A stretch of DNA of 15,519 nt, from the NCBI GenBank assembly GCA_910577475.1, contig CAJTLJ010000022.1:1-15519 (forward strand), written 5' to 3'. The notes beneath the pieces are model-generated. The model made no database searches and was not told the origin of the DNA. It worked only from the letters and a program-made list of their open reading frames with translations. The translations under genes were made by a program, and so were the position numbers. Source of the DNA: an uncultured Alistipes sp. (GTDB lineage: Bacteria > Bacteroidota > Bacteroidia > Bacteroidales > Rikenellaceae). Positions 7,445-14,670 of this stretch are shown piece by piece; the first letter of the stretch is position 1; each line of letters opens with the position of its first letter.

Positions 7445-8317
7445 ATGCGCATAAAGGTTCAAATAGTCTCTCTCGCGATGCTCCTGCTGGCCGTCGGCTG
7501 CCGGGAGCTGCCGGCCTACTTCAAGGGCGGGGCTCCGCTGGCGAAGGTGGGGCACCGGACGCTCTATCTGCACGAGGTCGAGCGGCTGGCGCCCGCGGGC
7601 ATCGCAGGCGATGACAGCGCCGCCTTCTACCGCATGTACGCCGACCGCTGGGTGGCCCGCCAGCTCAAGCTGGGCGAGGCCGAGCGGATCTTTTCCGAGG
7701 CGGAGCTGGCCGATGTCGAGGCGATGGTCGAGGAGTACCGCCAGTCGCTGCTGATCCGCAAGCTGGAGCGGCACTACGTGGATATCCGGATCGACACGGC
7801 CTTTACCGAGGAGAGCGTGCAGGCCTATTACAACGCTCATCTCGAGGATTTCAAGTCCGACCGGACGCTGGTGAAGGGGCGCATCCTGCGCCTGCCCGAC
7901 GGAGAGCGGCAGACCCGCAAGCTGCTGGGGCTGATGCGCTCGCCGAGCCCCGAGAGCCGCAAGGATCTGGAGGATATCTGCACCAAGCAGAACTTTCTGT
8001 TCGAGGATCTGGCATCGGAGTGGGTCGACTGGGACGACTTTCTGAGCCGTCTGCCGGCCCTGCGCGACCACGACTACTCCTCCCTGCTGGCGTCGAGCGA
8101 CGTCCAGCAGATGCGCGACAACTACTCGAACTACTATTTCCAGCTCGTCTCCGTCCGCCGTGCCGGCGAGGCGCTGCCGCTGGAGCGGGTCCGCGAGACC
8201 ATTCGCCGCATCCTCTTCAACCAGCGGCAGGGCGAACTGATCCGCAGCCACGAACGGGAACTGCGCGAAGCGGCCGACGAACGCGGGCGCGTGAAGCTCT
8301 ATTACGAAACCGAATAA
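7445..8317 (+). CDS. PPIase-like (SurA/PrsA-type chaperone) lipoprotein
   Basis: The 290-residue protein has a lipoprotein signal: basic N-terminus, hydrophobic core and lipobox AVGC with C19 as the lipidated residue. After that come short segments typical of SurA/PrsA N-terminal chaperone domains. A stretch around 31-45 (AKVGHRTLYLHEV) matches the family's opening strand and helix. FTEESVQAYYNAHLEDF (about 120-136) is the usual lead-in to a parvulin domain. The parvulin part itself (about 137-240) is divergent, without the usual HILV motif, so catalysis is doubtful and a chaperone role is likelier. It opens a three-gene operon with a SurA-like and an OstA-like protein, which suggests help in outer-membrane protein folding. 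The start is supported by the signal sequence. Confidence 0.8.
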   Translation: MRIKVQIVSLAMLLLAVGCRELPAYFKGGAPLAKVGHRTLYLHEVERLAPAGIAGDDSAAFYRMYADRWVARQLKLGEAERIFSEAELADVEAMVEEYRQSLLIRKLERHYVDIRIDTAFTEESVQAYYNAHLEDFKSDRTLVKGRILRLPDGERQTRKLLGLMRSPSPESRKDLEDICTKQNFLFEDLASEWVDWDDFLSRLPALRDHDYSSLLASSDVQQMRDNYSNYYFQLVSVRRAGEALPLERVRETIRRILFNQRQGELIRSHERELREAADERGRVKLYYETE

Positions 8318-8332
8318 CAAAGCAATCAGAAT

Positions 8333-9742
8333 ATGTTGAAGAAATTGATATGGGGCGTCGCCCTGATCTGTGCGGCGACGGGAGTCCGGGCCCAGCGTCA
8401 GGTCATGCTGGACAAGGTGGTGGCCGTGGTGGGCAACTCGTCGATCCTCTACTCCGAGGTGGCGGACTACGGCCGCCGGCTGGTCGAGCAGCGCCGCGCG
8501 GCGGGCTATACGACCGACCGCGATCCGATGAACGAGGCGCTCGAGGGGCTGATGATGCAGAAGCTGCTGTTCCATCAGGCGCAGATCGACTCGGTGGAGA
8601 TCGACCTGAGCGGCATTCAGGGCCGTGTCGAGGAGCAGTTGCAGCTGATGATCGACCAGGAGGGCTCCATTCCGGCGCTGGAGGCGAAGTATCACATGGC
8701 GATCTTCAACATCCGCGAGCAGCTGCGCCAGAACTATCAGGAGCAGAGCTATGCCCAGGCCATGCAGAATCAGGTGACCTCGAAGGTGACCATCGTGCCC
8801 GGCGAGGTGGAGCGCTTCTATAAGAAGACCTCGCGCGACAGCCTGCCGGTCATCCCCGACCAGTATGTCTATGCCCAGATCACGAAGTTCCCGAAGACGA
8901 TCGTCGAGGCCAAGCGCCGCACACGCGAGCGTCTGCTGGAGCTGCGCAACCGCGTCATGTCGGGCGATGCCAAGTTCGAGACGCTGGCACGCATGTATTC
9001 GGTCGACGGCTCGGCCATGCGGGGCGGCGAGATCGAGCCTTCGCCGCTGGCCGGTCTCTTTCAGGTCTATGCTGATGCACTGGCCGAGCTGAAGCCCGGA
9101 CAGATCTCGGAGGTGGTCGAGTCGCAGGCCGGATTCCACATCATCCAGCTCATCGACAAGCGGGGCAACCTCTACCACAGCCGCCATATCCTGCTGCGTC
9201 CCACCTACACGTTCGACGAGCTGAGCGAATCGCTGCGCGAGCTGGACTCGCTGGCCGACCTGATCCGCAAGGATTCGATCACCTTCGAGAAGGCTGCCCA
9301 GCTCCACTCCGACGACGCCCTTACCAAGATGAACGGCGGACTGATGACGAACCACGACATTCTGGAGCGCGCCGACGCGATGGACGTCAACTACACGCAG
9401 ACGAAGTTCCTCAAGGAGGACTTCGCCAACGACGGGTTCCACAAGCCGTATGTCGACTACCTGGCCTTGAGCCGTCTGAAGCCGGGCGAGGTGTCGGATG
9501 CCTATCAGGCCGAGGATGTGATGGGCAACCAGCTCTCGAAGATCGTCAAGCTGGTGGAGATCGTCCCGGCCCACAAGGCTTCGCTGGAGAACGACTATAT
9601 CCGCCTCGAGGAGCTGGCTCTCAACATCAAGCGCGAAAAGGAGTTCGAGGCGTGGCTCGACCGGAAGATCGCCGGCATGTACGTCTTCATCGACCCCGAG
9701 TTCCGCGACGGCGAGTTCGAGAACAAGAACTGGGTGAAGTAA
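8333..9742 (+). CDS. SurA-like periplasmic peptidyl-prolyl cis-trans isomerase with two parvulin domains
   Basis: SurA-type proteins escort unfolded outer-membrane proteins through the periplasm. The 469 residues begin with a signal peptide cut near VRA-QR (1-20). The SurA N-terminal chaperone domain follows (about 24-170), opening with DKVVAVVGNSSILYSEV. Parvulin domain 1 spans about 174-275 (ARMYSVDGSAMRGGEIE, then GFHIIQLI). Parvulin domain 2 spans about 281-405 and starts with HSRHILLRP; its central part has NGGLM in place of the usual GGxLG. The chain ends in a long charged helix. The gene starts 15 bases after the lipoprotein gene and is followed after 12 bases by the OstA-like gene, so the three are surely co-transcribed. 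Confidence 0.93.
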   Translation: MLKKLIWGVALICAATGVRAQRQVMLDKVVAVVGNSSILYSEVADYGRRLVEQRRAAGYTTDRDPMNEALEGLMMQKLLFHQAQIDSVEIDLSGIQGRVEEQLQLMIDQEGSIPALEAKYHMAIFNIREQLRQNYQEQSYAQAMQNQVTSKVTIVPGEVERFYKKTSRDSLPVIPDQYVYAQITKFPKTIVEAKRRTRERLLELRNRVMSGDAKFETLARMYSVDGSAMRGGEIEPSPLAGLFQVYADALAELKPGQISEVVESQAGFHIIQLIDKRGNLYHSRHILLRPTYTFDELSESLRELDSLADLIRKDSITFEKAAQLHSDDALTKMNGGLMTNHDILERADAMDVNYTQTKFLKEDFANDGFHKPYVDYLALSRLKPGEVSDAYQAEDVMGNQLSKIVKLVEIVPAHKASLENDYIRLEELALNIKREKEFEAWLDRKIAGMYVFIDPEFRDGEFENKNWVK

Positions 9743-9754
9743 ATCCGTACCGCC

Positions 9755-12262
9755 ATGCCGTTTCGCCCGCGAAAATTCCTCTCCCTGCTTCTCGTCGCTG
9801 CGGTGGCGGGAGGCTTTTACACTTCGGCCCGTTCGGGTCTGGAGATGCAGCGGGCGGCCGAGCCCGCGCCGCAGGCTCCCTCCGTGCCGTCCGGCCCGCA
9901 GCCGTCCGGCGACTCGAAGCTGGTCTACATGCGCTCCGACCACAGCTATTCGATCGACGTGGGCGACTCGATGGCCGTCTGCATGGTCGGCAATTTCGCC
10001 GCCCTGCATAACGGGGCCGTCATCACCTGCGACAGCGCCGTCCGCTACGATGCCCAGACCTTCGAGTGTTTCGGCAACGTCCTCATCAACCAGAACACCA
10101 CCTTCATTTACGGCGACCGGGCCGACTACCGGGGCCGGCAGAACAAGGCGGAAGTCTATTCGCCGCTGGTGAAGGTGATCGATGGCGACGCGACGCTCTA
10201 TACGTTCCGTTTCACGTTCGACACCTCCTCGAAGGTGGGCGAGTTCTCGAACGGCGGCGTCCTCTTCAACCGGGGCCACCAGCTGGAGGCCGACCGGGGC
10301 TACTACTTTTCCGATACGCACGAGATCTCGTGCGTGGGACGGGTCCAGATGCAGGACACCACCTATCAGTTGACGGGCGACTCGGTGATCTACAACACCG
10401 ACACTGACCGCGCCGATTTCTTCACCGCCACCAACATCTGGAATGCCGGCGGAGACTACCTTTACGGCGACCGGGGCCACTACCTGCGTCCCGAGGAGCG
10501 CTACGTCATTACCGAAAACGGATATATCCTCACCCCGAAGGACGAGCTCTGGAGCGACAGCCTGGACTACCTGAAAAACGAGGAGCACGTGCTGCTCCAC
10601 CGCAATATACAGATCGACGACAGCGAACACAAGACGCTGGCTTTCGGCGACTACGGCGAGTACTGGAAAGATCCGGGCAATGCGCTGCTGACCCGCCGCC
10701 CTTCGCTGGTGGGCTACGACACCACGCAGGGCGACACCGTATTCATGCGTTCCGACACGATCCTGCTGGTCACCTCCTTTACGACGCAGCGTCCCGCGGA
10801 GACGGCCGAAACCGATTCCGAGCCGGAGACTGAAACTCCGTCCGGCATGCCGGAGCCTGCCGGAGCCGAGGCGATGCAGGTCCGCGGAGATCGGGTGCAC
10901 GACAAACTGCCGACGCCCGTCGAGGCGGTCGGATCGGACGAGGTGGTTTCGGAGCACCCTTCCGTCGCTGAAAACGCCGATTCGCTCGCTGCTCCGATTC
11001 CCGACTCCCTCACCCGGACGGACGATTCGCTGACTCTCGTCCGCGACTCGCTGAATCGCCTGCGCGACAGCCTGGACACCTTGAGCGTGAAGGCGCGTAA
11101 GGCCTTCTACAAGGCGCAGGACCGCAAGGCGCGCGATGCCCGGAAGCAGGCGAAGGCCGAGGAGCGCCGCAAGAAGCTCCAGCAGATCGCCCGGGCCCGT
11201 CAGGCCAAGCTGACGGCGCAGCTCGACCGGATGGCCGAGGCGGAGCGTCGCCGCATGGAGCGTCGCCGTGCGCGGCTGGAGGCCAAGCTGCAGGCCAAAC
11301 GCGAGCGGGCGATCCGCAAGGGCAAGGAGCTGCCCGACTCGTCGGCCCTGAGCCGGCTCGATTCGCTGCTGCATGTGCAGCAGGCTGCCGATTCGCTCGC
11401 CCGCACCGAAGCGGGGGCGGACAGCCTCTCCGTGGATTCGCTGGCTGCGCCGGCCGTCGATTCGGCCGCGCTGGCCGCCGATACGGTCCGCCGGGTGGTG
11501 AAGGGCTACCGGAACGTGAAGATCTACCGGACCGATTTCCAGGCCGTGTGCGACTCGATCGTGGGGTTGGGCGTCGATTCGACCCTGCACCTCTATATCG
11601 ACCCCGTGCTCTGGAACGAACGGAACCAGATCACCTCCGACGTGATGGATATCCATACGAAGAACCAGCAGATCGACCGCGTCGATTTCGTGGGCCGTCC
11701 CATCATGGTGACCGAAATCGACACGGCCTATTACAACCAGATATCGGGCAAGGAGATGACCGCCTGGTTCTCCGGCAACGAGATTTTCCGCCACGACGTG
11801 AACGGCAACGTGGAGACCATCTATTTCCTGCAGGACGAACCGGGTTCGCCCGTCAACAACATGCTGGTGGTGCGGAGCGGATCGGCCTCGTTCTATATCG
11901 ATCAGAAACAGATCGTCACGATGACCTACCGCAACGAGAACGACTACGTGATCTACCCGATGAACAACATTCCCGCCACGCAGGAGTTCTTCCTCAAGGA
12001 GTTCAAGTGGCTGCCCGAGCGGCGCCCGACGCGCGGCGAGGTCTTCGACCGCACGATCCGCCCCTCGCAGCGCCGCGAGAAGGAGGCCCTGCCGCGTCCC
12101 GATTTCCCGCTGACGGACAAGATTCTCCGCTATCGCGACCGGCTGGTCCAGACCGGCCGCTGGGCCGACCGCGACGAGGTGCTCACCTACGATGTGCAGG
12201 AGTGGGTCCGCCGCAACGGCTTCGAACCCTCGGCACCCCGCAAGAGCGGCGACCTGCCCTGA
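9755..12262 (+). CDS. OstA-like (LptA/LptD N-terminal-like) envelope protein with a large charged insert
   Basis: OstA-fold proteins form beta-jellyroll bridges that carry LPS across the periplasm. The 835-residue protein has an N-terminal signal or anchor (about 6-24). Residues 55-340 form repeated short beta strands of OstA type, e.g. VITCDSAVRYDAQTFECFGNV and later LTGDSVIYNTDTDRADFF. Residues 341-583 are unlike the rest: an acidic/proline stretch (347-372), Asp-Ser-Leu repeats (409-441), a Lys/Arg/Ala-rich helix (about 445-525) and more DSL repeats (535-563). Residues 584-755 return to OstA-type strands, so the insert splits the fold. It may work with the two PPIase-type proteins encoded just upstream in LPS export or outer-membrane assembly. 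I see no LptD barrel. Confidence 0.87.
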   Translation: MPFRPRKFLSLLLVAAVAGGFYTSARSGLEMQRAAEPAPQAPSVPSGPQPSGDSKLVYMRSDHSYSIDVGDSMAVCMVGNFAALHNGAVITCDSAVRYDAQTFECFGNVLINQNTTFIYGDRADYRGRQNKAEVYSPLVKVIDGDATLYTFRFTFDTSSKVGEFSNGGVLFNRGHQLEADRGYYFSDTHEISCVGRVQMQDTTYQLTGDSVIYNTDTDRADFFTATNIWNAGGDYLYGDRGHYLRPEERYVITENGYILTPKDELWSDSLDYLKNEEHVLLHRNIQIDDSEHKTLAFGDYGEYWKDPGNALLTRRPSLVGYDTTQGDTVFMRSDTILLVTSFTTQRPAETAETDSEPETETPSGMPEPAGAEAMQVRGDRVHDKLPTPVEAVGSDEVVSEHPSVAENADSLAAPIPDSLTRTDDSLTLVRDSLNRLRDSLDTLSVKARKAFYKAQDRKARDARKQAKAEERRKKLQQIARARQAKLTAQLDRMAEAERRRMERRRARLEAKLQAKRERAIRKGKELPDSSALSRLDSLLHVQQAADSLARTEAGADSLSVDSLAAPAVDSAALAADTVRRVVKGYRNVKIYRTDFQAVCDSIVGLGVDSTLHLYIDPVLWNERNQITSDVMDIHTKNQQIDRVDFVGRPIMVTEIDTAYYNQISGKEMTAWFSGNEIFRHDVNGNVETIYFLQDEPGSPVNNMLVVRSGSASFYIDQKQIVTMTYRNENDYVIYPMNNIPATQEFFLKEFKWLPERRPTRGEVFDRTIRPSQRREKEALPRPDFPLTDKILRYRDRLVQTGRWADRDEVLTYDVQEWVRRNGFEPSAPRKSGDLP

Positions 12263-12282
12263 CACCGGAAGCGCCTGACGCA

Positions 12283-12306
12283 AAGGACCGCCCGAAGGCG
12301 GTCCTT
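12283..12306 (+). terminator. Intrinsic terminator of the PPIase-OstA operon
   Basis: AAGGACCGCC (12283-12292) and its exact complement (12297-12306) form a 10-bp stem closed by a CGAA tetraloop, 20 bases after the OstA-like stop codon. The T tail is short (TT, then ACATTTAT), so termination may be partial. Confidence 0.75.
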
Positions 12307-12363
12307 ACATTTATCGACATCCAGCACCTGCATCGTTCGGTAATCGAATAATTGTGCATTGTC

Positions 12364-12396
12364 TTGTCACCCCGAGCGAAGTCGAGGGGTCTCGAG
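12364..12396. repeat. REP-like palindrome, CCCCGAGCGAAGTCGAGGGG core
   Basis: ACCC-CGA (12369-12375) pairs with TCG-A-GGG(G)T (12382-12390) around the GCGAAG loop, with one bulged A. Sequences of the form CACCCCGAGCGAAGTCGAGGGGT are, from memory, frequent dispersed intergenic palindromes in Bacteroidota genomes. Only one copy lies in the window, so repetition cannot be shown here. Confidence 0.5.
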
Positions 12397-12444
12397 GGTT
12401 CACGGCGCACGCCATTCGGCAACCGTAAGACATTCCATCCCGGA

Positions 12445-12541
12445 CGAAGGACTGCACTTTGGGTTTTGTCCTTCGCTGGCTGCGTCCTGCGGGGGCGTTT
12501 TGTGAGGGTGAATGTTTCGGTATCGTCGATATGTCTCGACG
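12445..12541. repeat. Hairpin-rich GC segment following the REP-like palindrome
   Basis: CGAAGGAC (12445-12452) pairs with GTCCTTCG (12468-12475), an 8-bp stem with a 15-base loop. CGTCGA (12524-12529) pairs with TCGACG (12536-12541). The minus strand is open across 12618-12400, but its translation has no domain and the start sits in repeat-like DNA. I read this as a dispersed repeat or structured RNA rather than a gene; this is a weak call. Confidence 0.35.
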
Positions 12542-12683
12542 GTCGCGTCGGCGAGAGCCTTTGCGAAGCCTGATTTTTCGGATCGCAAGGGTGATAGATA
12601 GTGTTCGCAGCTGCGCATTTTTTTATTTTAGATTTTCAACGGTTTGATACAACCATTTGAGGAATAAACATTTAAAGGAGTAT

Positions 12684-12800
12684 TTGAAAAACAGAGGTAA
12701 CGAGTTGGAAACCGTGCTAATTTCTGCGATTTACAATGCTATGCTGTCAAATAACTCAATACAAAGATATGATATTTATTTGAAAAGACAAGGTCAGTGA
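12684..12800 (+). CDS. Possible 38-residue ORF, TTG start (doubtful)
   Basis: An AAAGGAG (12674-12680) lies three bases before a TTG codon, followed by 38 codons and TGA at 12798-12800. The peptide looks protein-like, with charged and helical stretches such as NELETVLISAIYNAML, and it has no long low-complexity run. The frame is also open a little upstream, to a stop at 12645-12647. It could be the tail of a decayed gene at the element's end or a small cargo protein. I do not recognise it, and chance is a real alternative in AT-rich DNA. Confidence 0.2.
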   Translation: MKNRGNELETVLISAIYNAMLSNNSIQRYDIYLKRQGQ

Positions 12801-12833
12801 TTGAAATAATCGTTTTACTTTAAAAGTTGCATC

Positions 12834-12886
12834 CTAAAATCCATTAATTGACATTGTTCTCTTGAATATAACTTGGATGATTTTAG
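12834..12886 (-). terminator. Imperfect inverted repeat overlapping the stop of the cassette's last gene
   Basis: CTAAAATCCA (12834-12843) pairs with TGGAT-GATTTTAG (12874-12886), leaving two or three bulged bases and a 30-base spacer. It covers the stop codon of the minus-strand gene. It could end the cassette transcript, but the long loop and weak T tail make it a poor intrinsic terminator. Confidence 0.3.
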
Positions 12887-13341
12887 TTTTTCCAATACAG
12901 TTTCAATGGTTCTGCTAATCCTAATTTCTCTGCAACTTCATCTGCTTTCAATTCAATCATCAGATTATTAGCATTTGTTAGATTTTCATTGAAATAATGG
13001 ATTATATGCCCAACTTCAGTTGTGATAACCGCCAATTTTTCTTTTTCGGCAAAATTCAATGTTTCACACAATGTTGGTGAAAAAATAATTGCTGCACATA
13101 TTATACGCTGTTTATCTACTATTTTGACATCAACAGAATATAAGAATGTATCGTTCTTTGTATCTTCGAGGATTGTAACTCCATCTAATTGTTTATATTG
13201 GTCTATTGTATAACAATCAATATGAAATAGCTCTAAATGTGTATACTCTCTGTATAATATGGTATTGAATTGCTGTTCAAAGTTTTGAAAAACATTCTCT
13301 GAAGTATGATTTAGAAATAACTTTTTGACCAAATGAGACAT
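12883..13341 (-). CDS. Small protein with a degenerate gluzincin-like metallopeptidase motif; second gene of cargo cassette
   Basis: I do not recognise this 152-residue protein as a named family. Its C-terminal half has the layout of a small zinc metallopeptidase of the ImmA/IrrE or M48 kind. Residues 108-112 read T-E-V-G-H where HExxH is expected, followed by E130-x3-D134 (IELKADEVAEKLGL, 129-142), the usual place of the third ligand. The first metal histidine is replaced by T108, while E109, H112, E130 and D134 remain. The preceding strand (VDKQRIICAAIIFSP, about 75-89) fits the fold. It could be an inactive peptidase-like partner or regulator. It starts 20 bases after the nuclease-like gene with no terminator between, so the two are probably one transcript. 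AT-rich codon use sets it apart from the core genes. Confidence 0.75.
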   Translation of the reverse strand: MSHLVKKLFLNHTSENVFQNFEQQFNTILYREYTHLELFHIDCYTIDQYKQLDGVTILEDTKNDTFLYSVDVKIVDKQRIICAAIIFSPTLCETLNFAEKEKLAVITTEVGHIIHYFNENLTNANNLMIELKADEVAEKLGLAEPLKLYWKN

Positions 13342-13361
13342 TGCTTACCGCTAATCAATTA

Positions 13362-14579
13362 TTATTGGTTGTCACGATAATTTTCTATCGCTAACATTCT
13401 TGATTTTTCTTTAGTCCAGCGAGGCTCTTGGATTTGTACAATAGTTCTTTCTACTTCATATAGTTTAGATGTATCCCCCCACTCAATGAAATGGACAAGT
13501 GCCTTAACTATATCTATACACTCAGTAAAATGATTCTTTATTTGGTTTTCTGTAAATCTAAGAACGAACCAATCATTAGATAAAAAATAGTTATTCCTTT
13601 CTTCATCTTCGCAACCTATATAATGAATTTCTTTCTTTGTTTTATATTCGTAAGGTTCATCTATTTCCAAATCAATTGGGCACGAGCAACCATTATGCAA
13701 GACCAAATCAGGAGAATAAGTGCCAAGCGATTTGTCCATCTTGATGTAAGACGGAAATTCTTTCATTAATGCGTAGAATAGTTTGTCTTCTGATGCTCCT
13801 CGTTGTGGAGGCATCATACAATCTTCTATTTTGAGATTATTGAGTAAACAACGTTTAAATATGGTCGGAACTATAAGTTTTGCATATTTATCGAGAAGTG
13901 CTGCTTGAGAATTTAATCGTTGTGTGAATTCTAATTCTTTGTTTTCGTATTCCTCTCTTAATTTTCGATATGCCTTGATGTCTCTTTGATATTTCTCTTG
14001 CACTTCCTGCTCTAATTGTTTGATTTCTTGTTGTGTTAGTTTTCTTGTGCGTATTTTTGATTCAAGTTTACCCACATTCATTTTATGCGCCATTAATAAA
14101 ACGAAAGGAATCCATAATATGGCAACAATTATACCTAATCCAGGGTCTTTGGGTGATATAAAAAATGCAGGAAGAGTAAAAAGAAGTGCCACTATAATAA
14201 AAGGAATGAGACATCCCCAATTACGTGTTTTGTAAAATTCTGTTCTTTCTGTGGGAATTTCGGGTATTGATGGGACTGTTGCATCTTTAGGATTATACGG
14301 ATGAACTAAAAATTGCCAATCATCACCTTTAAGGTTTAATGATTTTGCAACATTCAAAAAGTCATGCAAATAAATATGATTTTTGTCTTTTAGTGCAACA
14401 CCAACAGAACCTATCATGAACTTTTTGGAAAGTTGTTCACGAAGTAATTGAGGATACAATATTATAGGATAACGTTTGTCACTTTGTAATCTTTGTAACA
14501 AAATGACGTCTTGGACATATTTATCATTTTTCAAATGATATTTTTCTCCGAAAGATTCCCAATTAAGATTTTCAACCAT
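13362..14579 (-). CDS. Membrane-anchored, coiled-coil protein with C-terminal Vsr/DUF559-like PD-(D/E)XK nuclease domain
   Basis: The 405-residue protein has four parts. Residues 1-120 are soluble, without a recognised domain. Two TM helices follow (about 122-142 and 147-165), joined by a short turn. A charged coiled coil spans about 171-225. The C-terminal domain (about 258-365) has the order of a Vsr/DUF559-like nuclease: E264 in GASEDKLF, P290-D291 in YSPDLVL, E305 and D307 in IDLEIDEPY, R328 in ERNNYF, then W337 and VLRF (339-342) before E344-x-Q. Basic residues after TM2 suggest both ends face the cytoplasm, so the nuclease would reach cytoplasmic DNA or RNA. It follows the MobV terminator and has its own promoter; the peptidase-like gene is 20 bases downstream. 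A defence or plasmid-competition role is inference. Activity is uncertain because the second acidic position reads E-x-D-E rather than E-x-K. Confidence 0.8.
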   Translation of the reverse strand: MVENLNWESFGEKYHLKNDKYVQDVILLQRLQSDKRYPIILYPQLLREQLSKKFMIGSVGVALKDKNHIYLHDFLNVAKSLNLKGDDWQFLVHPYNPKDATVPSIPEIPTERTEFYKTRNWGCLIPFIIVALLFTLPAFFISPKDPGLGIIVAILWIPFVLLMAHKMNVGKLESKIRTRKLTQQEIKQLEQEVQEKYQRDIKAYRKLREEYENKELEFTQRLNSQAALLDKYAKLIVPTIFKRCLLNNLKIEDCMMPPQRGASEDKLFYALMKEFPSYIKMDKSLGTYSPDLVLHNGCSCPIDLEIDEPYEYKTKKEIHYIGCEDEERNNYFLSNDWFVLRFTENQIKNHFTECIDIVKALVHFIEWGDTSKLYEVERTIVQIQEPRWTKEKSRMLAIENYRDNQ

Positions 14580-14605
14580 TTATAAGAATTCAATTTTACA
14601 CAGTG

Positions 14606-14613
14606 CAAAAGTA
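14606..14613 (-). promoter_or_regulatory. -7 promoter element TACTTTTG of the cargo cassette
   Basis: On the minus strand TACTTTTG (14613-14606) matches TAnnTTTG and lies 26 bases before the ATG of the nuclease-like gene. No TTTG lies 19-21 bases upstream, where the MobV terminator stem is found, so the -33 contact is poor. It implies that the cassette can be transcribed independently of the relaxase gene. Confidence 0.5.
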
Positions 14614-14616
14614 CAA

Positions 14617-14662
14617 AAAATCCGTGATATATTTTGTGTAAAACACTAGTATCACGGATTTT
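14617..14662 (-). terminator. Intrinsic terminator downstream of the MobV relaxase gene
   Basis: AAAATCCGTGATA (14617-14629) and its exact complement (14650-14662) form a 13-bp stem around a 20-base loop. The loop contains a nested GTGT/ACAC hairpin (14636-14646). On the minus strand the stem ends in a run of six T. It begins 8 bases after the relaxase stop codon and separates the mobilization gene from the cargo cassette. Confidence 0.75.
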
Positions 14663-14670
14663 ATTGGGGT

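Larger units (their letters stand above)
12307..12882. other. Long intergenic region: GC-rich repeat-like half, then AT-rich element flank
   Basis: I see no convincing gene. From 12307 to about 12620 the DNA is GC-rich and hairpin-dense, like core chromosomal intergenic DNA. From about 12618 it turns abruptly AT-rich (a run of T, then TTATTTTAG) and stays so through the two cargo genes. The switch probably marks the end of the mobilizable element. A 38-codon frame at 12684-12800 is described separately. Confidence 0.6.

Noticed and set aside
10585..10594. CACGTG-centred palindrome considered as a parS site
   Set aside because: It lies inside the OstA-like coding region and does not extend to the 14-16 bp symmetry of parS. 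Another CACGTG near 2001 also lacks flanking symmetry.
6803..12283. Very long open frame on the minus strand opposite the CPBP, PPIase and OstA-like genes
   Set aside because: It is the antisense image of four well-supported genes in GC-rich DNA, where stop codons are rare. Its translation is Leu/Arg/His/Gln/Val-rich, without domains.
12400..12618. Open frame on the minus strand in the hairpin-rich intergenic block
   Set aside because: It has no recognised domain and overlaps several hairpins and repeat-like DNA. It is better read as a dispersed repeat than as a gene.
426..12645. 8-bp inverted match AAACCGTT (426-433) and AACGGTTT (12638-12645), near both mobile-element boundaries
   Set aside because: Eight bases with no extension on either side is too short to call terminal inverted repeats over 12 kb. 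The two flanks more likely belong to different elements.
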